This document shows positions 1 through 8,969 of a DNA stretch of 64,000 nucleotides, in pieces. Numbering within the stretch: position 1 is the stretch's first letter; each line of letters starts with the position of its first letter. The DNA is taken from contig CM063246.1 of the NCBI GenBank assembly GCA_032158295.1, forward strand, positions 5,361,491-5,425,490, written 5' to 3'. The notes under the pieces were generated by a model, which saw nothing but the letters and a program-made list of their open reading frames with translations, did not search any database and was not told the DNA's origin. The position numbers and the translations under genes are program-made. This DNA is from Pycnopodia helianthoides. Its lineage: Eukaryota; Echinodermata; Asteroidea; Forcipulatida; Asteriidae.

Positions 1-636
1 CCGCCACAAAAATACATAGCTCCGCCGACTTGTAAAAACCCCTCTCTGTCACAATCGGCAATTATTTCCGGATCAGCCATGACAAATGTCGTTTTCTTTT
101 CAACGACATTTTCTCACTTGGTGCTTCACTGTGTTGTTTCCCCTCCCTTCAACTAATGCAACCTGCCTTCCTGGCTGACAAGAGGACAAATATTTCGGTG
201 TAAATAGATTTCGGGAGGCTTTATTCCTTTTGTGGCTAATCCTGTAATGCGTGGTCGGCAAGACTGGTCAGTCCACTAGGGCTCCCGTCATTTTCTGGAG
301 AAAAAAAAGGCTTGGCCATTGTCCGCGTGTTGTGATACTGGCTGCTTCCAATTGTATTGAAGCTGCCCTTATCTGACACGTTGGTGATGAGATTAGAGTG
401 GGGCTTGAATAAGATGTTGCATCTCAAGTGCTTTCTTCCTTCTAGTTTTAAAGGTGCAGGTTGTCTTGAAGCCAAAGGCTGCCTCCCTTTTAAAGAGACA
501 TTAATCTGTACATTTCACTTCCCTCCAATCTTTGAATGTGTGTGTCGCTGTTGTTCATCTTCCGAGTTCCACAGCCCTGTGCTGGCTAAAACTTAGGACT
601 AAAACCTAGTTATCGATCCCCCACCCCTCCATCGCT
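1..636. other. Unannotated unique sequence
   Basis: I see no gene, repeat family or RNA signature here. Short open frames on both strands have no splice context or recognisable motif and look like chance. Confidence 0.5.
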
Positions 637-1056
637 ATATGGGCCATTCCGCCATGTTGAGACACAGTGTGATTTTAGTGCAATATTTGTCCATATTATC
701 AAAAGAAATCATTTATTTGACCAATTGTTTCATGTAACATTCTCCTTTGAGTGTGAAAATGTTTGATGAAGTATAAATTGTTTTAATGCATTTGAAAAAT
801 GTATGATTTGGATGTAACACGGACACCGTGTCCATGTTACATCCAGAAGTTTATTTTTCAAATTTGTCAACACTCAAATACATTATTGTGCAAATTAACT
901 TCGTGCACTAATTACAAGGAACAAATTCTACCACGCAAAATTGTGTTCGTGATAGTCAGTGATTAATTACAGCAGAAATGGGACAGGACTAAAATCATGC
1001 ACAAATCATACAAATGTCACAAAGTGTTTCCCAACTTGGTGGAATGACCCATATAT
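637..1056. mobile_element. Foldback element with TATATGGG ends and a palindromic core
   Basis: The left end (about 637-665, TATATGGGCCATTCCGCCA) is matched in inverted orientation by the right end (about 1030-1056, reading TGGGTCATTCCACCAAGTTG on the minus strand). The inner arms also pair in part: GAAAAAT and TTTGAGTGT motifs occur in mirror positions. Near the middle lies a nearly perfect 35-bp palindrome (810-844; half-site GGATGTAACACGGACAC with one unpaired base per arm). TATA flanks both sides, so a TA or TATA target duplication is possible. There is no coding capacity. It is a non-autonomous DNA element of unknown superfamily. Confidence 0.7.
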
Positions 1057-1480
1057 ACTCATTACCTCCCCCAAGCAGTTAACGTCGAGAAACTATCATT
1101 ACGGGGGATAAGGTCTGGGTGGTATCCTTTCCTAAATTTCATCTATGTTGACCCCTGTTTGGATTCTGCCTTGACCCAAAGCCTGGCCTGCGGATTTGGT
1201 TTCCAGTCTCTACTTGATGGAGTGTACCCCTCCCCTCCCCCCTTCACTTTCACCCTCCCCCTTGTGTCTTCACCTTTCAAAACAGCCTTTCTTTGTGGTC
1301 TTGTCTACACAATTAATATCTCTATCTTAGCAGGAGTCATTGTTAGTCACTGTTGGGGATTCAACTTGTTTCATTACCACAAACAATTTAAACAATTTTT
1401 TCCCTCGATATTAGCTAAATTTAAAGTCCCTCACATCTAGACAGGGATCGCTCCAAACTTTTCAAAATTACTCCTTTCAG
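1057..1480. other. Unique sequence upstream of candidate exon, with possible SINE scrap
   Basis: This stretch is pyrimidine-rich at 1208-1265. Bases 1165-1215 weakly resemble the middle of the tRNA-headed SINE family seen at 12410-12602 (AAAGCCTGGCCTGCGGATT against AAGCCTTGCATGTGGATT). The last 20 bases end in a polypyrimidine tract and CAG that could act as a 3' splice site for the candidate exon that follows. Confidence 0.3.
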
Positions 1481-1577
1481 GTCAATCGTTTACAAAGAGA
1501 AATGGAGGTGAATGTGGCAATCTCATCTGCAGAAGAAAACATGGCAAGCAAAGAAGTTCTGCAGATTGGACCAAAAG
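1481..1577 (+). CDS. Candidate internal or first coding exon, unknown protein
   Basis: A 97-bp stretch is open from a good acceptor (ACTCCTTTCAG ending at 1480) to a donor (AAAAG followed by GTAATT at 1578). Read in phase 0 it gives 32 codons plus one base. The peptide begins VNRLQREMEVNVAISSAEEN and continues to KEVLQIGPK. The codon for M at residue 8 (ATG at 1502) has G at -3 and G at +4, so this could instead be a first coding exon with a 5' UTR intron before it. The composition (acidic, Ser/Ala-rich, no stops) looks protein-like, but 97 bp open in one frame is not statistically striking. I do not recognise the family and no neighbouring exon can be joined confidently within the window. 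Confidence 0.35.
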
Positions 1578-1851
1578 GTAATTTTCATTTTCAAAAGCTT
1601 GAATAAGTAGACACACCAACAATATTCGAAGACATTATCTGATCGAGCTCTCCCTTGAATCGTTCGTGTGTTCGTTCGTGTGGTCACTATAGATCATCTA
1701 GACTGGCAGGTCTGAATAGGGCCAGATCGTCACCGAGAGTCACCGGGCCAGCAGCGCAATTAGGGGATCCGAAGATTCTGGACGATGTGGTTCATAGTCT
1801 AGGTGGTGGTTCTGCACACACATAAGTCAAAAGAAGCAGATAGTATACCAT
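1578..1851. other. Unannotated sequence, intron if the upstream exon is real
   Basis: There is a small direct repeat of TCGTTCGTGTG near 1662-1682. Nothing else is recognised. Confidence 0.3.
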
Positions 1852-2030
1852 GGCCCAATTTCATAGAGCTGCTTAAGCACACAAAGTAGCTAAGCACAAT
1901 AAAAATTATGCTTTCCAGAATAAGGTTACCAGCCAAACTACCATATCATAATTATGTACAATTTGTGACTGGTATCAAGCTCATTTCTACTTAGCAGAAA
2001 ATTGTTAAGCAACATTTTCTGCTTGGGCCC
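1852..2030. mobile_element. GGGCCC palindromic element, copy 1
   Basis: This family has mirror-image ends (GGCCCAATTTCATAGAGCTG ... GGGCCC) and conserved inner words: GCTTAAGCAC, AAGGTTACCAGCCAAACTACC, TTGTGACTGGTAT, CTTAGCAGAAA. In this copy the right arm has lost the AAGCAGCTCTATGAAATT part. It is non-coding. The superfamily is not assigned because target duplications cannot be fixed. Confidence 0.8.
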
Positions 2031-2208
2031 AGGTCTGCAAAGGTACTGCTCGGTGCAGTCAGTACCTCCTGTCGAGTGATTCGACAGAGCACCCATGTTT
2101 GTATCCATTAGAAAGGGGGGTAGCTCCATAAAGAGCACTCCCATCTGGTAATGTTTTTATTCGGAAGCAATGGTCTCGATGGTCTAGCGGTGTCATGCAA
2201 AATGTTAA

Positions 2209-2582
2209 AGGAACATTACAGAATTGGTTTTGCTAACAAAACAGTTGCTGGCAGTTAAGCACTTTATGTAATCCACCGTATACATAAACTGACAAACCTG
2301 TAGAAGTTTGAGATCGATCGGCCATTTGGTCACGAGAAAATAGTGAAAAACCGACTACACATTTGCAAGAAATCATATAGGTTCAACAGGATGAATAAAA
2401 CGCTCACTGAGCGATAAACTCCAAACGGAAAATTAGTTTATTCATTTTTCATCAAGTATGGCATTCCAGACAGAAATATTTCAAGGGATGTTTTCTACTA
2501 TCATCATCAATAGACCGTGTAAGTTTTATGTAAATCTGTGATCAAAAGTACATTTTACAATTACCAATTCTGTAATATTCCT
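2209..2582 (+). mobile_element. TTAA-flanked MITE, AGGAACATTACAG subfamily (copy 1)
   Basis: Terminal inverted repeats AGGAACATTACAGAATTGG (left) and CCAATTCTGTAATATTCCT (right) are bounded by TTAA at 2205-2208 and 2583-2586. The 374-bp body is non-coding and aligns over its full length with the copies at 18250, 44438, 50145 and 52223. A 13-nt palindrome (CGCTCACTGAGCG, 2401-2413) sits within about 12 bases of the midpoint. Strand is arbitrary: plus means the GTTGCTGGCAG block is at the left. Confidence 0.9.
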
Positions 2583-2586
2583 TTAA

Positions 2587-4085
2587 GATCATCTTCTGGT
2601 TTTCTGTTTGGCCCATCTTTACGAGAGATGATGTGCCACATTGACAGCCTTGAGTTGTGCTGTGATGTACTGAGAACGTGTGAGTTTACTGATTGCTTCT
2701 CCTTGCCGATTCCTCATCATTGTGGAATCTCTGATGTGCGTAACCCGGGATTATTGCCCGGTGAAACTTGTGTTCACACTTGATACACTCACCCTGGGAA
2801 GTTCCTGGGGAAATAGCTTCGTGACTATAGCTACACTGCTTGGGTGTGAGGTTAAACCAGATAGCCCCCCGTGGTTAACAAATGTAAGTGTCAATGTTTT
2901 TTTGTCCAAGGGAAATGCATTAAGTTTGAAACAAGCGCAGTTGAGTTAAATTTCCTAATTCCCGGGGTTTTGTTTTCTAGGAAATGGCTAAAAAGGGAAA
3001 AAACAATTTTGATTATGTACTGGTGACCCAACCCAGAAATGTATATAATTGTTAAACTCTGCAGTGTCTTAAACGTTTTTGAAGCTTGTATTATCGGTAC
3101 TCTAATTGCGGCTGCTGCCGAAGTTTGCACAGCATTGAAAAGGCATATAGGAAATAGTTAAAATGCACAGTACAAACACAGTCTCAAAGTACCGTTTCAC
3201 ACGTAGGTGAATTATGCCCAGCCTTGACTGAAATTATTTTCTATAATGATTCCATTTATTCATTTATGAATTAATTTTCTGCCAGTATTAATCTGTGATC
3301 ACACGTCACAGCTGCCCGTCACCCCTGCGTCTCCCCCCAGAGTACCCGTCGAGCGATCACCAACCCCCCCCCCCCCCATCCCAACCACCATCATCACAGA
3401 AAACCAGAACAGCAGAAAAATTGTGATTAGTGATGTAATGAGCGCGCTCTTGCACTTCACTGCCGTGCGGCGGATTGTCCGACTACCATACAGCAGATGT
3501 CGAGATACCTAGATAGTGCCGTTGCACGCCGCTCATCACCGCTCTCGTGTGAAATGTAATAAATACTAAATGCGAGTCGTATGCCCTCCCGAGACGGTAC
3601 CGACGTGTCAACGGTTCCCTGTTTTCGTGTTTGGTCATTATGTGTAAGGAGATGATCATGTGTTCAGTAATTATTAGCGGTTATGCGAGGGCTGTGCCCA
3701 CCGACCGTGGGCTTGATAGTGGGGAAAAAAAGAAGAAGGAGGGGGGGGGGGGTGCTACTGAAACCATATTTGTCAGAATGAGTTAGTGGGATCGACATTA
3801 ATTAGCCCGTGCTATCAATGGGCTGGAAAAGATAAATCTTAGATAGCCAAGATGTGACAGGAATTTTAAATGATTTTTTTTTCTTTCTTCGCGGTAGGTT
3901 ATGTTGGGTTTCTTGAAGAATCAAATGTATATTAATTGGGCTAGCTAAACGCTGTTTATGCAGTACTGTCCACTTTTGGAACCACCTTTTTTTCTCTGTT
4001 AGAAAGCTTTCAAATGTTTGTGAATAATTATGCAGTGGAATAGTTTTATTGTATGGAATTATAATTATGTTATTTTTATGCCCTT
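2587..4085. other. Unannotated unique sequence with C and G homopolymers
   Basis: The stretch holds a 14-base C run (3364-3377) and a 12-base G run (3741-3752). No reading frame with splice context and no repeat family is recognised. Confidence 0.4.
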
Positions 4086-4290
4086 TTTGTGACCGAGCGG
4101 TCTAGCACGACGAACTCAATTTTTGAGTCATCAGAGTGTGGGTTCGAATCCCGTTGTGACACTAGGTGTCTTTGAGCAGGGCACTTTAACTATAATCGCT
4201 CCTCATCACCAAGGAGTAAATGAAGTACCTCTAGGGGATGAGATTGTTGATGCGAATGATTAGCAACATGTGCACCCATTTCGTTGCCGG
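4086..4290 (+). mobile_element. tRNA-headed SINE, family A, diverged
   Basis: The head contains a Pol III A-box-like TGACCGAGCGG (4090-4100) and a perfect B box GGTTCGAATCC (4141-4151). It is followed by the family-specific GTGTCTTTGAGCAGGGCACTTT. The same head-plus-linker occurs at 12628, 26696 and 43318. The end is uncertain because downstream sequence is diverged and no clear tail is seen. It is not a functional tRNA gene: no complete acceptor stem pairing is visible. Confidence 0.65.
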
Positions 4291-5290
4291 TTCTGCATAC
4301 TCCTAAGGAGTTTAGATGGTTTAAGAAAAGCTTGGGACCCGACGAACGTGGTTTAAATGGCCTGTTCTGATTGAAGAGGTGCATAGTAATTAGCATCACT
4401 TTTGGGCTTTGTCTTTGTAAGGGTAAGGCTAATCTAAGAAAAGCATAAAACATAGGAACACCGTTATGTGGGAGATTGTTAGACAGGCCACAGGGCCTCC
4501 ATTAATTTTGAAGTGGACTTTTGAAATTTGAAAGAAGAAAAAAACAATTATGGAATCTGATTGGAGGAATCAGAAAGTCTGGGGCAAGGATGAAGAAGTA
4601 CAAACTAGACTGGCCCATTAGTCTCCCCGAGTTTCTGCCCTCATCACCTCGCAGATACCCTTTTGGCACTGGCGTTTTTTTTTCCCCGGCATCCTGGCAT
4701 GCCATCATCAAGTGTGACATGCTTGCCTGCCCGCACCTGCTGTCCGCCGTATCGACTCTCGTCCCTATTCTAGCACCGCATCCTCATGGAAACAATGCCA
4801 AAACAGATGGCCCAACGGGCAAATTCAGCCAATCGTAGCTGATTGCAAGCCGGCTCAAATGTCGGCTTTTGGGCCATTTGCCATTCACCCGGAAAATCAT
4901 GTGACATTTTCTGTCCTCTTATTCACCAGTCTTTAGCTCTCAATTGTGTGCCCTTTTTCTTCTTCTTCTCCCCCCCCCCCTTCCACATTTTAAGGGTTCT
5001 TGTAGTTGACCGGTTTTGTTTCCCGATCGGTTGAACTTAAGACAGTTAACAATAGTCTTTTTGGTGACTGGATTCCCGCAGTGTTGACACAGTCAATTCA
5101 TGGTTGGCCGTGTCTTTTAAAATGTCTGTCAAATGTTCATGTTCGAGTAATACCTTGTTGACATTCTGCAGATGTTTAGATTTGTCCCTTTGTTTCTTTT
5201 CTTTTACAGACATTTTCTATGAATAAATAATGTCCATTAATGTTGTGTGATCCGTAAACTAGAAGAAGAAAAACCCACAGCTCCTCGTAC
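4291..5290. other. Unannotated unique sequence
   Basis: There is a C run at 4971-4980 and a T run near 4675. Short open frames on both strands lack support. Confidence 0.4.
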
Positions 5291-5291
5291 C

Positions 5292-5890
5292 CCTTGTAAT
5301 AAACTATCTCGACTACATCAAGTACAATGTAGACATGCTTGTTGGGTTAAAGGTGCTGCATACGTTTGGCAATTGGAGCCTACTGATTGGAGCCTACTGA
5401 TTGTGTTAATCTTTATAAAGGTAGTTACATACAATAAAACTAACCTGTGAAAATTTCACTTCAAAAGGTGGTCTCGTTTTTGAGATATCACCGAAAAACC
5501 GGAGCGAATATTTCCACGCAGGAAGAATATTCCCCATGGGAATACACAGTCTGAGAAGCGCTTCTCAGATTCAAATTTTTGGGAATAAAAAGTGATATAT
5601 TTTCCATAACCGTAGCACTTCGAAGCTAAAGGTTTTTTAAAAATTCATTATACTACCCAAGGCTGCTGTGCTTCTTACCAAGTAAGTTTTATATTGCCAT
5701 TAATTTTCAGAGTCATTACCAAACGTGTACTGTGCCTTTAAAGTGAATTTAACTTATATGTTTCTTTTTCGCTAATTCAGATAATTGGAAAAGTTACTCA
5801 CCGACCCTGTAATAAACCATCTCGACTACATCAAGTACAATGTAGACATGCTTGTTGGGTTAAAGTGAACTTAATTTATGTATTTATTTT
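5292..5890. repeat. Tandem duplication, one copy carrying a TTAA MITE and the other empty
   Basis: Copy A (left part 5292-5350) and copy B (5807-5863) agree at all but one position over about 52 bases ending in GTTGGGTTAA. After the TTAA, copy A resumes at 5742 (AGTGAATTTAACTTAT) and copy B continues at 5864 (AGTGAACTTAATTTAT), with weaker identity. Copy A is interrupted exactly at the TTAA by the element at 5351-5737, so copy B preserves the pre-insertion site. Confidence 0.8.
5351..5737 (+). mobile_element. TTAA-flanked MITE, AGGTGCTGCATACG subfamily
   Basis: Ends are AGGTGCTGCATACGTTTGG and CCAAACGTGTACTGTGCCT, flanked by TTAA at 5347-5350 and 5738-5741. The element is 387 bp and non-coding. 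A perfect 20-bp palindrome TCTGAGAAGCGCTTCTCAGA lies at 5560-5579, near the midpoint (5544), and a second near-palindrome around CCCATGGG lies at about 5529-5545. It shares the AACCTGTGAAA word with other subfamilies. Confidence 0.88.
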
Positions 5891-6495
5891 GCTGGGTTAG
5901 ATTTTGTGAACCATCTGTCAAAATAATTCAAGAGGCTTGTAGTGTTCACACAATGTACACATCTTTTAAATATCACAGTAGCTCTGACAAGAGCTGGTGG
6001 TGGAACAATCCAACGGCACACTCAGGACACTACTGATCATTCTTAGAAAATGAAAAAAAAGGTAATTGCATACTGTGATCGGAACATTACTTGCTATTCC
6101 AGGCATGCAACCTTTCCTCGGATCAGCTGATTTCCTCTTTTTTACCATTCAAAATTGAAAAATATTGTACAAAATCATTGACATTTTGCAATTTCCTCTT
6201 TTTGGGGGTGAAGTTACAGTTGCATGCCTGCTATTCAAATATTTATGTTTATGTAACCAAGAGACCTTAACAAGAGTGACTCGCACTGTTACCTGTATGC
6301 CTGAAGATACATGGGAATGTCAGAGAGGATGAGGGGAACAGTTTCGGCTTAGAAGTGGAAGGAATTAGTCTGGCACGGTTAGCATTCTGTGTAGTAGTCA
6401 TCCACCGAAGAGAACGGCGCATGCTTTTACTAAAATGTTGATTTGTTACATTACTGACACTTTCAGGGCCATTTTAATATCATATTATTGTAAGC
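5891..6495. other. Unannotated unique sequence
   Basis: Nothing recognised here on either strand. Confidence 0.4.
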
Positions 6496-6790
6496 TACAA
6501 TGTCCGACAACTATGTTCCGACACCCCTATGTGCCAACATTCCTATGTTCCGACACCCTATGTTTCCGTCAACCCTGTGCTCTGCCAACCCTGTTCCAAG
6601 AACCTTGTTCCGGCACCCGTATGTTCCGACACCCCTACGTTCCGACAGCCCTATGTTCCAACAACCCTACATGTATGTTCCAACAACCATGTGCTCTGAC
6701 AACCCTGTTCCCAAAACCCCAAGTTCTGGCACCTCTATGTTCTGACTCAAGTTCCGACAACTCCATGTTCCGACAACCCATCATGATCTA
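6496..6790. repeat. 16-bp minisatellite (TGTTCCGACAACCCTA type)
   Basis: Degenerate tandem copies of TGTTCCGACAMCCCTA run through this block, with variants TGCTCTGACAACCC and TGTTCCAACAACCC. Because the unit is not a multiple of three, long frames stay open here without being genes. The array runs into telomere-type repeats on its right. Confidence 0.85.
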
Positions 6791-6794
6791 CACG

Positions 6795-6841
6795 CTAGGG
6801 TTACTGGCTAGGGTTAGGGTTAGGGTTGGGTTAGGGTTAGG
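6795..6841 (+). repeat. Interstitial telomere-type (TTAGGG) tract
   Basis: About six imperfect units of GGGTTA/GGGTTG follow the minisatellite. A motif of GGAACATAGGGGTGCCG just beyond (6863-6879) is the reverse complement of the minisatellite unit, so the telomeric tract lies between inverted minisatellite sequence. Confidence 0.85.
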
Positions 6842-6880
6842 AGATTACATTAGGTGTTTTCGGAACATAGGGGTGCCGTA

Positions 6881-7672
6881 ACAAAGGTGTCGAACCTTGA
6901 CTACTGTGAAACAGATTTTAACGTATGCAACAAAAGTTCACAATTTATTCCCCGAAACACAATTTTTCTCAATGTATTGACGTAAACAGCAAACAGCTTT
7001 CAAGGTCACCAGCTTTTGGCTGTCATCCCAACACGTCCACAAACCTTTCAAATACATTATAGACTAAAGTTGTTTTTGAGCATTCTTTGTGGCTTAGGTT
7101 CATCTTATTCAAAACGCATTCGTAATCCTTCCCTTCGGCATTAGTTTCTTCATCTGTCTACCGCAAACCAAATTGCCTGAAAATGCATACAAATTGACTC
7201 CATAATAGATTTTTAATGTCAACTTCTGGGCGACGGGACAAAGAATTTTTAGTGTGTGTTGCGGGACTCTTCTACCTTTTGTCGGTCGAGTCAGTGGTTA
7301 TAAATCTTACTTGATTTCAAAAAAACCCAAGCATCCTGTCAGAGGGCTTCTTTTCAGTGGCTGGTGACGGATGATTTAAGTTGTCAGTCTTTTTTTCCCT
7401 TCTTTCTATGCACAACTTTGCTGATATTGACTACAAAACGCTAGCGTGTATTGCGTAAAAAGAGCTCTTTATATGCACATTAATAGATAATCGGTGGAGC
7501 ATGTCGCCATAGCTCATTTTGGTGAGAGGGCTAAATAATTCCATTACTTTAGATACTTATGCACAACGTGCTCGCTCCACTGTGACTGATCGCTCAGGCT
7601 CTGAATTTATTGACTTTATTCCATTTGATTTTTTCCCTCATTTCCTTCTTTCACTGTTTTTTGTTTGTGTCT
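6881..7672. other. Unannotated unique sequence
   Basis: No gene or repeat family recognised; it ends at a TG microsatellite. Confidence 0.4.
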
Positions 7673-8060
7673 GTGTGTGGTGTGTGTGTGTGTGTGTGTG
7701 TACACACAGAAGGCATATGTGGGTCCTGACAACAATGAACATGGACCCACAGGTCATTTCAATAGGAACAATTGGCCCCAAGGAATTCTTCAGAAAAGGG
7801 AATAATAAACAACATAGCAGTACCCCACAAACCGGATCCGTAAGATGTTGTGTGTGTGTGTGTGTGTGTGTGTGTGGACACACAGAAGGGCATATGTGGG
7901 GTCCTGACAACAATGGAACAATGGACCCCACAAGGTCATTTCAATAGGAACAATTGGGCCCCACAAGGGAATTCTTCAGAAAAGGGAATAATAGAACAAC
8001 AATAGCAGTACCCCACAAACCGGATCCGTAAGGATGTGTGTGTGTGTGTGTGTGTGTGTG
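7673..8060. repeat. Duplicated ~170-190 bp block separated by three (TG)n tracts
   Basis: TG runs at about 7673-7701, 7849-7876 and 8035-8060 bracket two copies of the same block (7702-7845 and 7877-8034). Copy 1 differs from copy 2 by about eleven single-base losses, nearly all in homopolymer runs (for example GAAGG for GAAGGG and GACCCAC for GACCCCAC), with almost no substitutions. Confidence 0.85.
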
Positions 8061-8188
8061 ATGACTGGAAAGCTTCATCACACAGAACGTCATAGGGCTG
8101 GGTTGAATATGCAAGGGCTGGTTTCGAGATGTTTTTATAATTGTTCAGGAAGATGCTTTGTGAGAAACAAGAGGCTCGTACAGAACTT

Positions 8189-8793
8189 GGACCAAATTCA
8201 TGGAGCTTTTTAAACTTAAAGGTAGTGTCATACTTTGGTAATGACCCCAAAATTAGTGTTGTTTTCATTTTTACCCGAAAGCTCAAGTTTGTCATTAAGA
8301 TAGTAATGGAGTAAGCATACTGTTTCGTCTGTAATGCCCTCGTTGATTAGAGGTCAATAAACACATTTTAATCTGAGAAATGATTCATCCATGAATCGTT
8401 TTCTCAGATTTCTAAAGGGTTGGTGTTCGTTCACGAATGCTGCGGGCCAGAGATGTGGTTGGTACCCACTGTCACCTCGCTGAAAGTGGATGGATTTGGC
8501 GTCCTTGTTAAAATACTGCAACAGTTTTATGCTGTTTTCTCAACTTGTAGACACTGCATTGAACTGAAACTTTCACCCCATGTGACTTTTATTGTATCTT
8601 TATTTACAATTTTGCCAATCTATGACCCTACCTTTAAGCACAAGATTTTGCTCGCCAGAAAAAGGTTACCAGCCAAAATACCGTAGTACATGTACTATCT
8701 GTGACTGGTATCCTGCTCCCTTTTTGCTGAGCAGAAAATCTTTAAGCAATTTTTTTTCTTCAGCTTAATTAAGCAGCTCTTGGAAATGTGGCC
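8189..8793. mobile_element. GGGCCC palindromic element, copy 2, split by a MITE
   Basis: The left end GGACCAAATTCATGGAGC (from 8189) and the remainder (8634-8793: TTAAGCACAAGATTTTGC ... GTTACCAGCCAAAATACC ... AAGCAGCTCTTGGAAATGTGGCCC) are recognisable halves of one element. They are separated exactly at TTAA by the element at 8220-8633. Confidence 0.75.
8220..8633. mobile_element. TTAA-flanked MITE, AGGTAGTGTCATAC subfamily
   Basis: Ends are AGGTAGTGTCATACTTTGGT and GCCAATCTATGACCCTACCT, with TTAA at 8216-8219 and 8634-8637; length is 414 bp. A near-perfect 41-bp palindrome (8370-8410; arms AATCTGAGAAA and GATTCAT paired across a 2-nt loop) is near the midpoint (8426). A truncated relative lies at 63140-63407. 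No coding capacity. Confidence 0.85.
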
Positions 8794-8800
8794 CTGCTGA

Positions 8801-8968
8801 GGGCCAAATTTTATAAAACCGTTTCAGCACAAAATATTGTCTCTAGCCCAGGAAATGTTTGCTTAGCACAAACGGGTTACCGGCCAAGTATCATGTAATG
8901 CATATTGCGTGTGACTGGTTCCCACTGCTCACCACCATTTTCTACTCTACAGCTTTATGCAATTGGGC
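8801..8968. mobile_element. GGGCCC palindromic element, copy 3, diverged
   Basis: It begins GGGCCAAATTTTATAAAACC, contains GTTTGCTTAGCACAAACGGG, GGTTACCGGCCAAG and GTGTGACTGGTTCCC, and ends CAGCTTTATGCAATTGGGC. It is adjacent to copy 2. Confidence 0.7.
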
Positions 8969-8969
8969 T

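Noticed and set aside
4089..4160. tRNA gene
   Set aside because: A and B boxes are good, but the sequence continues into a SINE body and acceptor stem pairing is not convincing. The same holds for heads at 12108, 12626, 15051, 15921, 18735, 26696, 27290, 43318 and 43728.
6435..6881. 148-codon frame, plus strand
   Set aside because: It is a translation of the 16-bp minisatellite and telomeric repeats.
7519..7947. 142-codon frame, plus strand, with Cys-Val repeats
   Set aside because: It runs through TG microsatellites and a block that is probably a false duplication.
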